A stretch of 64,000 nucleotides of DNA. It comes from Stenopsyche tienmushanensis (Eukaryota > Arthropoda > Insecta > Trichoptera > Stenopsychidae). This document shows positions 1 through 12,293 of the stretch, one piece after another. Below the pieces are notes generated by a model. It was not told where the DNA came from, made no database searches, and worked only from the letters and a program-made list of their open reading frames with translations. The stretch's first letter is position 1, and every line of letters begins with the position of its first letter. The position numbers were made by a program, and so were the translations under genes. The stretch covers positions 186,001 through 250,000 of the forward strand of contig WACJ01000057.1 of the NCBI GenBank assembly GCA_008973525.1. Reading direction: 5' to 3'.

Positions 1-1679
1 CCTATTATACAAAGTCATACATGTCCACATCAAGCCGAGACGCGTATCACCTAAAAGAAAGCAATGATATTAATCTGTACGTTACAAGAGAATGTATTTA
101 AATAAATTGGGAACAATACAAATTTATTTACCGCCGACGTCGGTCACGATCCAATCTGGCATAGCTAGACTGACGATTGCAAATATATCCGCAGCCAGAA
201 ATAATGTACCGGATACCAGTGTTAGTTTATCCATTTTGAAATATTACGGTGTTATTTCATATTCTAAAATTGACCTGTGAATATAATTTAAATACGAAAT
301 GTGAGTAATTTTACTTTTATTTGTAACACAGACGGGAAAAAATGAAACTAATGTAATGTCCTCTGAAAGGACCGCAAACTGCTTCATCTGATGGCCGAGC
401 GCATTACGCGAGACAGTTAGGAACGAATTCATAATGATAGAAAAATACAGGAAGAGAGTTCAGCCACAAAACTGATTATGCCGTGTATTGTTTATTTAAG
501 CCGATTCTACTAATTAATGAGAATTCCAATTTGCCGGCTGCTATGAATCGTTTGGAGCATCCTATCATTGTAGTATTCGCCTGGGTCACTCTTTATGCTG
601 AAACTTGTACCAGACCACCATTTGACTATCCTCTACCTTCTTTATACTGTCTACACCCAAGCATTAGTAGAGCTGAGAACACATCCCCGGAAGCTCTGCC
701 ACTTGGGGACTACCACCGCTATGTAACTGTCTAAACTGAAATCTACAACGCACAATCAAATAATTCGTTATGGTCCAACTAACAACTATGTGTCATGATC
801 ACATGTTATTTTATATTGATGTGTATAGAAGCCATTTACTCGAAGGTCAAAATAATTAGCATGATTAAAAATCAAAAACAGAATTTCTCTATAGATTTCA
901 AGAACGATGATGGATTTGCAAATTTAATAATAATAGTGGATATCAAAATATACAATCATAATAATTATGATCATGAAAATACGCTGATGTTGATAATCAA
1001 AACACTTCAGTTCTCACTATTCGCACTGATTACACATTTATTTCAATAGGTCGCTTTATTAAATCGTGCATTTTTAACGATAAGACGTATTTACATTTGG
1101 AATTTTGAAGAACTTCGATCGAAAGAGGCGAAATATCGTCGCACTGGAGATGTGACAGCGGAACTGTCAATTACGATGCTACATTTGGCCATAGACAGTG
1201 CGCAATTCGGCATACGCTCAAACGTCCGATTTTACAGAATTTAAAATCGAATCATAAAACTAAATTAATAACATTGTTTATTATTTAATAATTATTAAAC
1301 ACATTAATATCGTTCGAATTTAAATTCTTCTAATAATAATAATAATATATATATTTAAAAAAATGCATTTTTTTTTTCAATTTAATTATAAAGTATATAA
1401 ATATATTTTGATTATGGTGAACACTTTTAATGATGTTGAATATTAATATTTAATGTAGAAAAAATATATTTATGCATTAATAAATTGGTTTTGTAAAAAA
1501 TATGATTTTAATTTTATAGCTATAAATTGTGTTGTTATGAGATTTACGCTCGATATAAATTTAAAAATAGCATCCGAATCGATTTGACAGTAAACAATCC
1601 TAAATAGATTGATGACGTCGGATATCGATTTGAATTATTTTTAGCCGTCGGTATGGTCAACAAATTGCAGTGCGTTTCA
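1..1679. other. Upstream intergenic DNA, no supported gene
   Basis: AT-rich DNA with long A/T runs around 1260-1500. A short open stretch at 483-734 has no recognisable domain and no splice or start context, so I do not call it. Nothing else is supportable before the FAM234-like gene. Confidence 0.5.
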
Positions 1680-1839
1680 AGTTGAGCGTGTTATGTTTTT
1701 CGTTCGCGATTGTCCCGAGCGATATTGACGCGGCGATGAGAGATTAGACGATATCGCATGCAGTTTCGCCCGATGTTGCGCTCGGAGGGAATTGCGTTTA
1801 TCGATTTTCTTACATGCACGCACTTGCATAATCGGGATT
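1680..1839 (+). promoter_or_regulatory. Likely promoter-proximal DNA and 5' leader of the FAM234-like gene
   Basis: GC and CpG content rises here against the AT-rich flank, directly upstream of the ATG at 1840. ATG triplets within it (for example near 1736, 1758 and 1773) would be upstream starts if this stretch is transcribed. The reading frame is open upstream of the ATG back to a TTG at 1792, but no ATG precedes 1840 in frame, so 1840 is the better start. No TATA box or initiator was clear. Confidence 0.4.
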
Positions 1840-3765
1840 ATGTCGAACCTGGGACCGGGACAGGGAATATATTCGCCCCTACCGCAGAATATCACGGATT
1901 CCGAGTCTGAAGAGGAGCTTCACAACTCCATTTCGGTGAATAAACACATTAACTATTCTGATAAATCTCAAGATAAAATCATGAAGAATGGTCTGTCGGG
2001 CTTTCAACATTTTCCACCCGTTGAAGAAATGGACGATCCAAATGGATACGTCTTGGGAATGGACAGTAATATTGAGAGTGTTAGTATTTTACAAGCTGAC
2101 AAACAGTTGGAGCGGATGTCCACGCTGAGGAAGTTCTTTTTTGTTTTATCAATTTTGATTTGTTTTTTAACTGTTATTATATTTTTATGGGTGTTGCCTT
2201 GTTCAGAATTAGGAGAGTGTTCGGCTAATGTTGCTGTTGAAAGCAAAAAATCAAGTTGGGAAAATCCTTATCATGACATTGAATTAAAAGGCGCTATTAG
2301 TGTCGTTGACGGAGCACCGGGACGAGATAAGAACTTGATTTTGCTTTTTAGAGGTGATGTAATTAATCCAGAGCATTCAGAAGGTGTGCGATCCTCAAAT
2401 GATAATGGAATTATACTTATCGTCGGAAATTCTGGAAAAGTCGGATGGTTTATAAGGCAACCTAGACTTCCGACGGATATCGATTGTACGTTGATAGATG
2501 TTGATAGAGACGGCGCTAAAGACTGTATAGTAGTAGGAAAAGAAGGACTTTTCGCAGCATTTAGTCCATTAACCGGAACAGTTTATTGGTATCTCCATAA
2601 TCACGATGATAGTAATAAGCTATTTGCATCTGTCGACTTTCCTCTTATTTTGATGGACATCGACGGAGATAATGTGAGCGATATGCTAGCTTCTTGTAGC
2701 CCGTATGAAAGCCAAGATCATAACGCTCTGATACTTATATCAGGCTATAGAGGCAGCGTCATCGGAAGTCCTCTTGTAATATCGGAATGCATGTCCATCA
2801 ATAAACTACAAATGGGCAAAGATCGCATTATAAATTTCACTTGTAAAAATAATACCAGTTTATCTGAATCTCTACGAGTGATCACCTTGGAGGAGCTCAT
2901 TAAAAAAATAACAAACAAGCCCTATTCAACTAAATGGAACAATTGGATAGTAACGAAACAACATCAAGTCTTCGGACAAAGAAAAGAAACCGAAAACCAA
3001 CGGAATGTCTATTCAATCGACGGCCGAAAATTAATAGTCGAAAATCAAGGCCACTGCCCTAAGAATTGCAAAGTAACCGTTCAATTAATCGACGAACGAA
3101 ACGGCAAAGACAACATCTCCTGGGAATACAGCGCCACGCGAATCTACGGCATGGTTCCAGCGACGCTGCTATTCAACAACAGCATGCTCAAATATCGCAT
3201 AGCCGGCTTCGTATTGAAATTCTGGCAATGGAACGTTGGAATCAAGAGCTCGAATCGGTTCGACCGCAACATAAACTCGAACACGTACAGCATTTTCAAC
3301 AACGTCTTTCCGCACGACGATTCCAAGAGCGACAAAGACCATCAATTCAAATCGAAGAGGAACGTCGTTGAACCCAAACAGAGCAAAAAAAATGAAAACG
3401 TTACGCTCAATCATCTGACAGAGCGCGTTGTCCTGGTCACGTTCAACGCTACCGATATTCACATAGTGAACGCCAGTCAGAGCGATATAATTCAAATGTG
3501 CTTATACGACAAATCCGATATAATATGTCAGCCGGATATGAGCTATCAAGAAAACTCGTTATTGATAACGGACCTGGACGGCGACGGCGCGCAGGAACTC
3601 ATCACTTATCTCACGAGTTTCGTGTGCACGGAGACGGCGTCTCTCGAGGAATACTTTAGCGATATAATCAAATGTGACGGAGAATGGAAACTCCGGTCGA
3701 CTGTCAGGATCGTTCGCTTGGAAGCCGAACTTCCGAAGCTCTACGAGGCTGTTTCACACCATTAA
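1840..3765 (+). CDS. FAM234/ITFG3-like single-pass membrane protein, unspliced CDS
   Basis: The uninterrupted frame encodes 641 residues. The N-terminal ~98 residues are hydrophilic with an acidic SESEEEL cluster. A basic RK pair precedes one strong transmembrane segment at about residues 99-119 (FFFVLSILICFLTVIIFLWV). The rest looks extracytoplasmic: Cys residues follow the membrane, and there are many N-glycosylation sequons (NVS, NFT, NTS, NIS, NNS, NVT, NAT, NAS). FG-GAP/integrin-alpha-like Asp-rich motifs occur at about 221 (DVDRDGAKD), 273 (DIDGDNVSD) and 578 (DLDGDGAQE). This architecture, short cytoplasmic N-terminus, one TM and an FG-GAP beta-propeller-type ectodomain, is that of FAM234A/ITFG3, whose biochemical role is poorly defined. 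Length fits the family. The first in-frame ATG is taken as the start; upstream in-frame codons have no ATG. No frameshift or stop is seen, so it should be functional. I cannot separate FAM234A from FAM234B. Confidence 0.88.
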   Translation: MSNLGPGQGIYSPLPQNITDSESEEELHNSISVNKHINYSDKSQDKIMKNGLSGFQHFPPVEEMDDPNGYVLGMDSNIESVSILQADKQLERMSTLRKFFFVLSILICFLTVIIFLWVLPCSELGECSANVAVESKKSSWENPYHDIELKGAISVVDGAPGRDKNLILLFRGDVINPEHSEGVRSSNDNGIILIVGNSGKVGWFIRQPRLPTDIDCTLIDVDRDGAKDCIVVGKEGLFAAFSPLTGTVYWYLHNHDDSNKLFASVDFPLILMDIDGDNVSDMLASCSPYESQDHNALILISGYRGSVIGSPLVISECMSINKLQMGKDRIINFTCKNNTSLSESLRVITLEELIKKITNKPYSTKWNNWIVTKQHQVFGQRKETENQRNVYSIDGRKLIVENQGHCPKNCKVTVQLIDERNGKDNISWEYSATRIYGMVPATLLFNNSMLKYRIAGFVLKFWQWNVGIKSSNRFDRNINSNTYSIFNNVFPHDDSKSDKDHQFKSKRNVVEPKQSKKNENVTLNHLTERVVLVTFNATDIHIVNASQSDIIQMCLYDKSDIICQPDMSYQENSLLITDLDGDGAQELITYLTSFVCTETASLEEYFSDIIKCDGEWKLRSTVRIVRLEAELPKLYEAVSHH

Positions 3766-4146
3766 ATACATAGTGCCTGATATTTTAACAAATTATCTTC
3801 ACCAAAATATTTATGCATTGTGCAAATGCACATTTATTGACTTATATTTCGTCTGTACCTTCTTAGAACGAAATTGAGAGTCGTAATCATGCCACAACTG
3901 TGAAAGGTATTTGACGAATAATGTGATATTTTTAGTAAGACTGGTGGACTCGGTGTAATCTCTTTGGATTTAGAAAATCTCCGTAATTGTATTTCGTCGT
4001 TTTGTATGTTTTTTGGCTAAAATTTTACATTCAAGCGCTTTAAAATAAGCATTAAGGCACAAAATGTATTGCTTCGTACGATATCTAAGAAAACATTGAA
4101 TTTAATAATAAGAAGCATTAGTAATTAATTATTTTATTGATTATTA
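3766..4146 (+). other. Probable 3' UTR of the FAM234-like gene
   Basis: AT-rich sequence without coding character after the TAA. The nearest canonical AATAAA I see is at 4914-4919, beyond the transposon at 4149-4666. The UTR may therefore use a variant signal here, or include the transposon. Confidence 0.35.
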
Positions 4147-4148
4147 TA

Positions 4149-4666
4149 TTAGGGGGAGCCGAATATGTTCGCCAAATTTTAAGACCTTATGTTTGAGCTC
4201 AGTTTGTGTCCAGACACATTGACGTTTCTCTTTTAATTTTTGATGCAAAACTTCTAATTGTCGATAATAAACTTGTGCTATTATAGTTTCTCCCGGTTTA
4301 ATTAATTCATAATGAATTATTCCCTCGAATATCCCATCATATGCATAGAATAACATTTTTTAGGCGTTGGAATTGGGGGTTCTTTTCGGGAAAGCCATTG
4401 ATTATTTCGTGGTATATTTACAGTTACAATGCTATTCAAAAAGGGAATATTTTATTATGTTATTAAGAAGGCTAGTTGCTTGTTTCGTCGCTCATTTTTG
4501 TTGTATTCCCATCCTACCCAATAACAACCATCCTATTCGTTAATTAATCGCTTCTAATAGTTCTACAAAAAAAATAACTTACAAAGACGTTTCCGTCACT
4601 GTGTCCAGACACAAACTGAGCTCAAACATAACATCAAAATTGGCGAATATTTTTATGACCTCCTAA
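4149..4666 (-). mobile_element. Deleted mariner-like element, TA-flanked, with long terminal inverted repeats
   Basis: The ends TTAGGGGGAGCC and (reverse strand) TTAGGAGGTCAT are flanked by TA on both sides (4147-4148, 4667-4668). About 75 bp inside each end forms an imperfect inverted repeat sharing TTCGCCAA, TTATGTTTGAGCTCAGTTTG and GACACA. The minus strand 4226-4356 encodes a mariner transposase core fragment (GIIHYELIKPGET then YRQLEVLHQKLKEKR), which runs into the terminal repeat. The helix-turn-helix and catalytic D34D parts are missing. A 518-bp non-autonomous derivative. Confidence 0.75.
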
Positions 4667-4668
4667 TA

Positions 4669-5240
4669 CTTTGAAATTATGAATTTTCACAAATGTTGTA
4701 ATTATATTTTATAAAGTGTGTTTGTTTTTATGTACCAGCATAGATTCCAGGATTTTAGAATAATACATGTTGAAAGTATCATGTTATTAGCATGAATAGA
4801 AATTAAATAACGTTTATAAATACAATCATAATCGAATCATTTAGATTCATTTCGTGCACATTTTAAATGCTTGACTCGAATTTCATACTATTATAATGTT
4901 AAATCCTAAATAGAATAAAGTGAGGTCGGCAACCTTTTGCGATATTGTGGCTGCGTAATGATTTAAAAATATTACAGCTCTATATTTTATATATGTGGTT
5001 TAATAATTAAACAATGGTATGCATAAAAATAGTTCCGTTTTTGTTATTGAAGAGTACACGTTTCCAACGTGTTTATAATCTGCGGCCGTCAATTAAATAA
5101 TATAGCGTTAAATTTCAATGAACCCATGCCGATTTCATCGAAACATTTCATTATGATTGATGAAGAATGCCATTTATTTGATATGATTAATATTTTACAG
5201 ACAGATTAACTCAACAATTCTTCTCCAGTTGTTCCTTGAT
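4669..5240. other. AT-rich DNA, nothing recognised
   Basis: No coding signal or repeat structure seen. It holds one AATAAA at 4914-4919 that could serve the FAM234-like gene. Confidence 0.5.
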
Positions 5241-6105
5241 TGTGCTGCACACAGTACTGCCGTTCTAATTTGATCAGTCCACTGTGCAGCGAATTATTAT
5301 CATCCTCTCTTCCCCTCCAGGCTACCGACCACAACATAAATCAGAAGCAAGCTATTGAAGTTTAACTCCAAACGGATGGACTCATTGCTGTGTTTAGCTA
5401 TCCTTCTTAAGGTCCCAGTTCTCCTTGCTCACGATGATGTTGTGGACCATTTCTTTGACTTTGAGCTCAGCTACTCCGAGTGCTTGTTTCAGTGTGTCTC
5501 TCTGGGGCATCCAAGTCTCAGTCATCAATGGTGTGTCGAGCGTCCCTCAGTTATTACTTGCGCTCTGCACGTTTTTTGGAATCTTCAATGTCCAAAGCCC
5601 TCTTTGCCTGAAGGTCTGTCGGGGAGGATTCCAGCGTTCACGAGTACTGCGTCTTCAGATACTACTCTGAATGCTGCGGTGACTTGGAGCTCCCCCTGCT
5701 GCTGGACCCTTGCCAGCTTTTTCCTGTTGCTCTCATATCTTAGCGCCTTATGCCATATTGGGGCTCCGTTCAGAAGGATTGAGTGTATGACTTCATTTAT
5801 AATTCATCTGCATGGCTTTGACCCTCTGATATTGGACCGTCCAACTGGTTGCCTTCTGTGCAGCTACTTTTATATGTTTTCTGAAGGACAGCTTGCAGTC
5901 CATGATGATCCCGAGGTATCGTAACATTTTACTGTTCTCAACCTCGTGTCCATCGACGACAAGCTGGTTTACCCTCGATCTTCTCCATCTGCTGCAGACC
6001 ATTGCCTCTGTCTTCTCTGACGCCAGCTGTAGGTGATTTCTTCACATCCATGCGTTGATTATAGTGAGGGTTTCATTTCCCTTCGCCTCTATTTCCCATG
6101 GATGA
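5241..6105 (-). pseudogene. Non-LTR retrotransposon reverse transcriptase remnant (R1/Jockey-like), C-terminal part
   Basis: Read on the minus strand, 6060-5793 gives a typical post-catalytic RT region: LQLASEKTEAMV, then LRYLGIIMDCKLSFRKHI and VAAQKAT. Frames shift after about 5830, but the same order of motifs continues: SILLNGAPIW, ALRYESNRKKLARVQQQ and AAFRVVSEDAVLV. This order (thumb to pre-RNase H region) is known from R1/Jockey-type LINEs. The YADD catalytic box lies upstream and is absent. Several frameshifts and stops make it dead. Confidence 0.75.
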
Positions 6106-8595
6106 CGAAACAAGCTTTATCTTGGTATTGTTACTCACGCCTTTATCTTCATCCATAGCGATGCTTTCATATATTAACACATCTTATATGTGGTTGCTTT
6201 AATCAAAGCTTACACTCGTATCGGACATCTTTTCTGCATAACCCAACCCCTTCAAGGGGGATATTTTACACGGGAACTTGTCACGACTTTTATACATACA
6301 TCTCCAATCCTTTTATATATCCAAATTTACCGCAAAAGATGCGTTAACATATGAGTGGCTGTGATAGTGATTTAAATGATGTTACAGTAGATACTTTTGA
6401 TTTACGAAGTACTGTAACGATTCTTATTTATTATCTTTGGTTTTTTAACAGATTGGGTCTTTGCTGAGCTTTCACAAATGTATATTATGTTAAATTAGAT
6501 TCAAATGAAGTTATTTATACTTCATATTCGCCTTATACGCGTTTAGATCGTACAGATAATAACTGCTTGTTTTTATATAATGATATTCAGACACCCTTAG
6601 TTCAAAAAGTCTTTTATAAATACGGCTTTGTATTTATATTATGATGATATCGAAGAAAGTTCAACATTTCAATATAATAAATGTGTATTATTTTATTAAA
6701 CTAGAATCATGTCTTTTTAAATATACTAAGTACACTAAAGTTTTACACAAATAAATGTTTATACGTTGAGTCGACACGTTTTGAATGATCCGCTTTTAGA
6801 GATATTTTGCCATTCTGTTATGAATTTATTGGTTTAAATCTTGTCATTTGTACATATTTATAATATCAATAGTGCCAAAAATACGTGCAATGTTTACAAT
6901 TTTGTTAAGAAATGACGTTCTACGAGATTTGATTGTCTTTCCGTTGATCTCGTTTCATCGGATTTTCATTCGTAGCCCGTATTAGAGCAGTTTTTGGACG
7001 GATATGAAAAATGGCACGTATTTTCAGCAATACTGATACCATACTTAATTAAAAAATTGTGAATTTATTTACAAAATATTAAATATAAATTGAATACGCA
7101 TAGATTAATCTTCAAAGTACCATACATTAGGTCCGCTTATTGTCGACAATCACTACGATTTAGGCTTTAAGTCTTCGATCTTGGACCATTTCGATAGAAT
7201 TCTCGATTGGATATTTGCAAAACCTTATGTAAGATTAAATTTAGGACGACAACTAAATTATTTTAACTTTGTTTTCGTAAAAATTATGCTTGAATTCCGG
7301 ATTATAAACGTAGTAAATTATATTTGGAATTAATGTACAAATTAAATAATAATGGAGAAAATTTATCCGAGTCTCGCTGTTTGTTGTATACACCGATTAA
7401 TAATAATCTGCACATCTTTCTCATCCACGTTCAAGTAGCATTACATTAGTACGTTAATCTCGATCAAAAATGCCTTTTACAACCCGTAAATGTGCATATT
7501 CTTATACGCGTCGGTCTTGACGTTTTTGTAACGGTGAATTTATAGTATACAAAAGACATTGAATCAAATCATATGCGTACCGTTATATTTTATAAAGACG
7601 TTCTATTGAAATATTATAAATCTGTAAGATATTTAAATTCTATGATGGATTGTTTTGGATAATTATATAAGGTATGCCGTCGAGGTAATATTTCTCTAAA
7701 TGTGTTTTTCCTATTTGATATACGTATGAATGTAATGAAAAAGAGCAGTCGCTCGTTATACACGAATGTGGCAAACAAAAATTGAAGAATTTAGCAAATG
7801 ACTATTGTATTTTTATGGCACGGGGAGATTTATTGATTGTACTACATCGTCGGATGAAAGTTTTTTATATTATTGTATGAAAAAATGGACCACAAGTGTA
7901 CCAGCTCCCACTGATTAATATTATTTTACACTTCTAGTCGTACGTAGACGTAAGTATTGTTTAGATACCAAAGAATTATTTAAAAGCTCTCTCAATCTAA
8001 GTCATTTTTATAGCGAGTATGTCGATGTTTTTATATTAATGTTGTATTATAATTGCTGCCACACAAAAATAATATATTGTATTTTCACCTAAATGCTGTG
8101 TTGAAATATTTTGATGTTAAAATTTATAGCACATATGAGATTATTCAAAAAAAAAAATCAATGTGTACAATTAATTGTATTGGATTAAATGTTCATATTG
8201 TTATAGATGTGAAGTTAGTTTTTTTCTGAAATAAATATTTTTTGTCTCGATGACAATAGAGTTTTATTGATTTGCCATTTTATATGTTAGTATAGTAATC
8301 ATTACCCTTATTATTTATATTGTTATAATCAATTTAAACAATTTTATTCCCCCGTGTTTCTCTTTATTTTGCTGTATTTTTATTTTGTATATATGTAACT
8401 TGTAGGTATTTCCGTCGTTACGCGGTTGGACTCAACTTAATCATCTTAGGTTCTAATATACAGGAGTTGTAGCTGGCGAACACATTTTTAAAAACATATA
8501 TACGCCATGAAAAACCATGTCAAGATGGTTAGTAAATAATCCCAAAAAAGGGATTGCTAAAAGCCACCTGCTATGTAAATTAAACGTAAAACTTG
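6106..8595. other. Long AT-rich stretch, nothing recognised
   Basis: About 2.5 kb of very AT-rich DNA with frequent stops in all frames. No transposase motif, splice-bounded exon or RNA gene was found. Confidence 0.55.
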
Positions 8596-8765
8596 CTTGG
8601 AAACTTGATTGAAACGCGATAAAATATGATAAATGTAACATTTGAGATGATAATTTTATAAATAATAATATTGCATTAGAAATAGAAGCACGTCCTCAAA
8701 AAAAAAAAGTGCTATAGAGCACTGCACACAACGTATGCGTGCATACTTCGCGTCTGATTAAAAAT
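8596..8765 (+). repeat. Dispersed MITE-like repeat (family A)
   Basis: Contains cttgattgaaacgcg (near 8603) and the palindrome-like gtgctatagagcac followed by acaacgtatgcgtgcatac. Related copies are at 21935-22015, 39003-39104, 44209-44420 and 52450-52480. The better-preserved ends elsewhere are TTAACCCTTTGATG..., so this is probably a decayed piggyBac-type MITE. Confidence 0.5.
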
Positions 8766-9299
8766 GACGTTAATAACAATTGTTTAACTTAGTTTATGCA
8801 AATCAGTTGAATAATCAATAAATTGGTTTTATATCATATTTTATAAGCTTTATACAATCTTAAATGTTTATTTTTATATGAAACCCATTCCTTTTTATTT
8901 TTTAATATAAACAAATTAATAAATAAGATTTATGAATTTAATTGATATCATTTTATTTTATTTTTTTAGATTAACATATAATTTTCTGATCGATAATGAA
9001 GACATGGAAAAATAATTTTATATTCAATGAATTAACATTTATTATGAGAAATCGAAATAAAAATATTAATTAAGCGTACATTTGTCAATGCATTATTTTA
9101 TGAATTTTAAAGTAAGAGCGTGCATCGAAACGCAAAAATCATAAAAAGTTTTATATTATTTCGTCGTTATAAAATGTGTTGCCATATACGACGGCGCAAA
9201 GCTACCGCAGTCAAACTGAATTATGCGCAATGGTAATGCATATGTGCAGTTTCCTGCTTTACCCCCGATGAATAAAATGACAGGTTATAATTCTATCAA
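8766..9299. other. AT-rich DNA upstream of the Pka-R1 exon
   Basis: Nothing coding. CpG and GC content increase from about 9170 towards the exon, which fits a promoter region, but no core element is clear. Confidence 0.4.
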
Positions 9300-9427
9300 G
9301 TCGAATGAAATGAAGTGAACAGGAAGGTTGTATTTCTATTCGAAGTAATGCTATCGGATTGCGTTCTCTTGATTTGAGTGGTTCTCGAGCTGCAGCGTCC
9401 ATTCGCGAGTCGGTATATACTCAGAAA

Positions 9428-9592
9428 ATGGCCTCCACAATGGAAGAAGAGCAGAGTTTGCGCGAGTGCGAAAGTTACATACAGAGTCACAACATTCAAA
9501 TTTTACTAAAGGACTGTATCGTGCAGTTGTGTGTCAGCCGGCCAGAAAATCCTGTCATATTTCTGCGTCAGTACTTTCAAAGGTTGGAAAGG
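9428..9592 (+). CDS. Pka-R1: First coding exon of cAMP-dependent protein kinase type I regulatory subunit (partial gene)
   Basis: 55 codons from ATG 9428 encode the N-terminus of PKA-RI, including the dimerisation/docking domain: [25 protein letters not shown] and [11 protein letters not shown]. This closely matches the RI block SLREC.YVQ.HNIQ.LLKD.IVQLC known across animals. The two Cys residues of the RI docking domain (in LREC and LLKDC/VQLC) are present. The exon ends at a consensus donor, AAAGG|GTAAGC, in phase 0 after Arg55. An upstream in-frame TTG at 9359 is not a likely start. The protein binds AKAPs, dimerises, and inhibits the catalytic subunit until cAMP binds; the pseudosubstrate and cyclic-nucleotide-binding domains are in later exons I could not find. 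Coding after 9592 is intron read-through. Confidence 0.93.
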
Positions 9593-10489
9593 GTAAGCAT
9601 ATTTTCACAACTTGTTTTCGTAAATGGAGGCGCTGCCGTCGATTTGCCATTCGGCGATTTTCTGCGAGTCGAGTCGATAAATGTGGGCATATTTTTTATG
9701 CAAATATTACGTATATTGTTTACGATTGATATGTTTTGACATTAGCATTTGTTAGTTTGGCAGGCGGCCGCTAGATGGTGTCGTGGAAAATGGTCCGCTG
9801 TCAATGAACGTACATAACGGGAAATAGAACAACGATATTGGAAAAGTGGGTCAAAATTGAAAATGGACCTAAGTCGAATAAATGCGACCATGTCAGATCA
9901 AAATTTCGAACATGCCGATAAAAATATTATCGAGATAAATCATTTAGTGTTTATTCATATATTATTATTATTTTAACAAGAAGAATATTTTTTTCGATTA
10001 GTTCATCGAGTTTATTCAATTGAATCGTTTATTATTGAGCGTAAATGAAGTGAATGCAGAAAAACTATGAAACCTTGGAATGAAGTATGAAGGAGTTTGT
10101 CATTAGATAAACTGGTCTATCCATAATAGGCGACGTTGGCTATTACTCGGGGTGATAATTTTTCGAATTTGTTGTCGTTAAAATATCAATATTCCAAAAA
10201 TGCTCGTTCACCATCTCTACCCTATATGTCATTAGACCCTTTGATTATTGAACTGAAAATAATTTAATTTGCACACACTATGCATATCTCACAGGTGAAT
10301 ATGTATTTATATATATATTTTTTGTAAAGTGTTTATCTATTTATATGGGAAAAAATCAATAAGGGTCAAAATTCCCCCTTTATAATTTTTTGTATTAAAA
10401 AGGGGGAATTGATTAAAATTTGTTTTTCGTATTCGTAAGATAGTCCCAAAAGTATCAAAGACCTAACAAAGAAAAAAAATCTCATTTCA
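9593..10489 (+). other. Intron-like, AT-rich DNA
   Basis: Follows the Pka-R1 donor. No exon, transposase motif or RNA gene was seen. A near-perfect short inverted repeat lies at 10374-10402 (ccccctttataa / aaagggggaat). Confidence 0.4.
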
Positions 10490-11060
10490 GAGCGATTAGG
10501 GTGCTTGAGGAAGCAATTCTATCTTTAACTCATTGATTTTGGTCACCGCGATAACGGATGTGTGAGCTGGTGCATTGCCTTGAAGAAACAACACTTTCTT
10601 GATTTCATCACTCAAATGTTGCAATAAGTTCGCATAATACTCGCTGTTGATTGTTTTTATGAATGAAAATTACCCCACGTGCATCCCAAAAAATTGATGC
10701 CATGACCTGCAGATGGAACTGTCTTCGCCTTGTTTGGAGTCGATTCTCCTATTTCAGTTCATTGTTTTGACGGATTACCGGATTTTTCCGATCTCGAAGT
10801 ACGTTGATGGATGCAGATCATGTTCTGTTGACATTCGAGCATAACGTCCGATCGCGCGATCAACGATCCGAAAACTGGACCGGTTGGACATACAGACTTT
10901 GTTTAAACTCTGCCACCTAATATTTTATTGTTGTAACCGAAGGAACAGACTCTCCCAGAGTAGAATCTAACTTGGCTTTGATAATGGTTAGATTGAGACC
11001 TTTCAAATAAAAGTATTATATTGCAGTCTCAGGTCGGATACTTCTGGGACTACCCTCCGT
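10490..11060 (-). pseudogene. Mariner transposase remnant
   Basis: Minus-strand frames give, in transposase order, LDSTLGESVPSVTT (helix-turn-helix region), STPNKAKTVPSAG and FLGCTWGNFHS (core), then NAPAHTSVIAVTKINEL and ELLPQAP (second catalytic Asp block). Stops and frameshifts interrupt it and the PYSPDLAPSDY end is gone. The 5' end reaches a CGGAGGGTAGTCCCAGAAG terminus near 11058, which is shared with the fragment at 31262-31400. Confidence 0.72.
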
Positions 11061-11976
11061 TGCTATACTTTGTATGTTTGATGTTGAAGTGTTCATGCAT
11101 GTTAGCTTACTTATTGACACGTGTCATTTTGAATTACTGTGTAAATTTTGCACTTCCCTCGTTTGATATCAATGGGACGTTTTACCTTCCCGGAGAGAAA
11201 ACGCTTGATTGCTGATAAGGTCGCCAGGGTAATTCGTTGCCACCTGTTCCTAAGGTTATCTAACTCCCTAAACATCTACACCTAAATTCACAATTTCAAT
11301 TTATAACTTCGTAAATATTCCTATTGTTAGACGAATCCTGTGAGATTTGGCGTAGATTTCGCGAAAATTTCGATACATTCTGTATGGTATCATAAGAGTA
11401 GATTCATTTAGAAATATATCTCTATGAAAATGAATGAAGGTATTGATAAAATATTTAAAAAATGTAACACAGGGACATACTGCTCGCATAAACGACGTCA
11501 TTATCATGTTCAGTATCTGTTTTTGTCCAACAAATCATATGATTAACTCTGACAGGTTTATATGTGATATTATATAGATTATTCGAGTATTTTATAACCC
11601 TGTTATTTTACAAAATTAAAAAATTGATAGATTCTGATCCATCAGAGATTCTAAATCAATGTTGAGAGATATGGAGATCATGCATCGATCACATGCACAA
11701 AGAACTCAAATGTAGAACGCCCATATACAATTCAAATGCAGTTGCTCCTGGTGTATTTTTATTTTTTGCATTGATGGCATCATGTTGGGTCTTAAGCAAG
11801 CGCGTTGTATGCATATAAAAATATTTTTTTTAAATAAACTAAAAAAATGAGGAAAATGGTTTAAATATTAAGGAGTTCAGGTAATTTCTTAATCCCATTT
11901 TTGAAAAACCTTTTAATAGTTTCTTTTAAAAAATGTGTTTATATGATTTTTTAACACAAGTGATGATATAATATAT
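11061..11976. other. AT-rich DNA, nothing recognised
   Basis: No coding exon or element ends seen. Confidence 0.45.
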
Positions 11977-12000
11977 CGCTCAATAAGTTCGCAGGATGAC
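11977..12000 (+). repeat. Isolated mariner-type terminal repeat
   Basis: cgctcaataagttcgcagg matches the terminal repeat of the element at 18728-19374 (aataagttcgcaggatgac). No partner end was found nearby, so it is a solo or truncated end. Confidence 0.5.
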
Positions 12001-12293
12001 TAATAAAACAACAACTTTTTTAATAAACAACAACATAAAACAATGACCACTCTCTACATGAAATTACAGGCAGATATACCTTTTTTTGGACAAAAATGAG
12101 AGTAAATGTCGATTAACCCTTTCAAACCGGAGAACATACACACTACGCTTCAATGAAAATCCACTTTTCTGTTCACAATATTCATCTTGCATGGTATCTG
12201 CTTTTTGTTATTCAGCTATTTTTTCCTATTAATGTATTGCGAAAATCAAAGGACAGGGTTACCGTGCAAGCCTGCCAGTTTACTTCTGAAGGA

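Noticed and set aside
9593..9739. Continuation of the Pka-R1 frame past the donor
   Set aside because: Similarity to PKA-RI stops exactly at the GTAAGC donor; the following residues resemble nothing.
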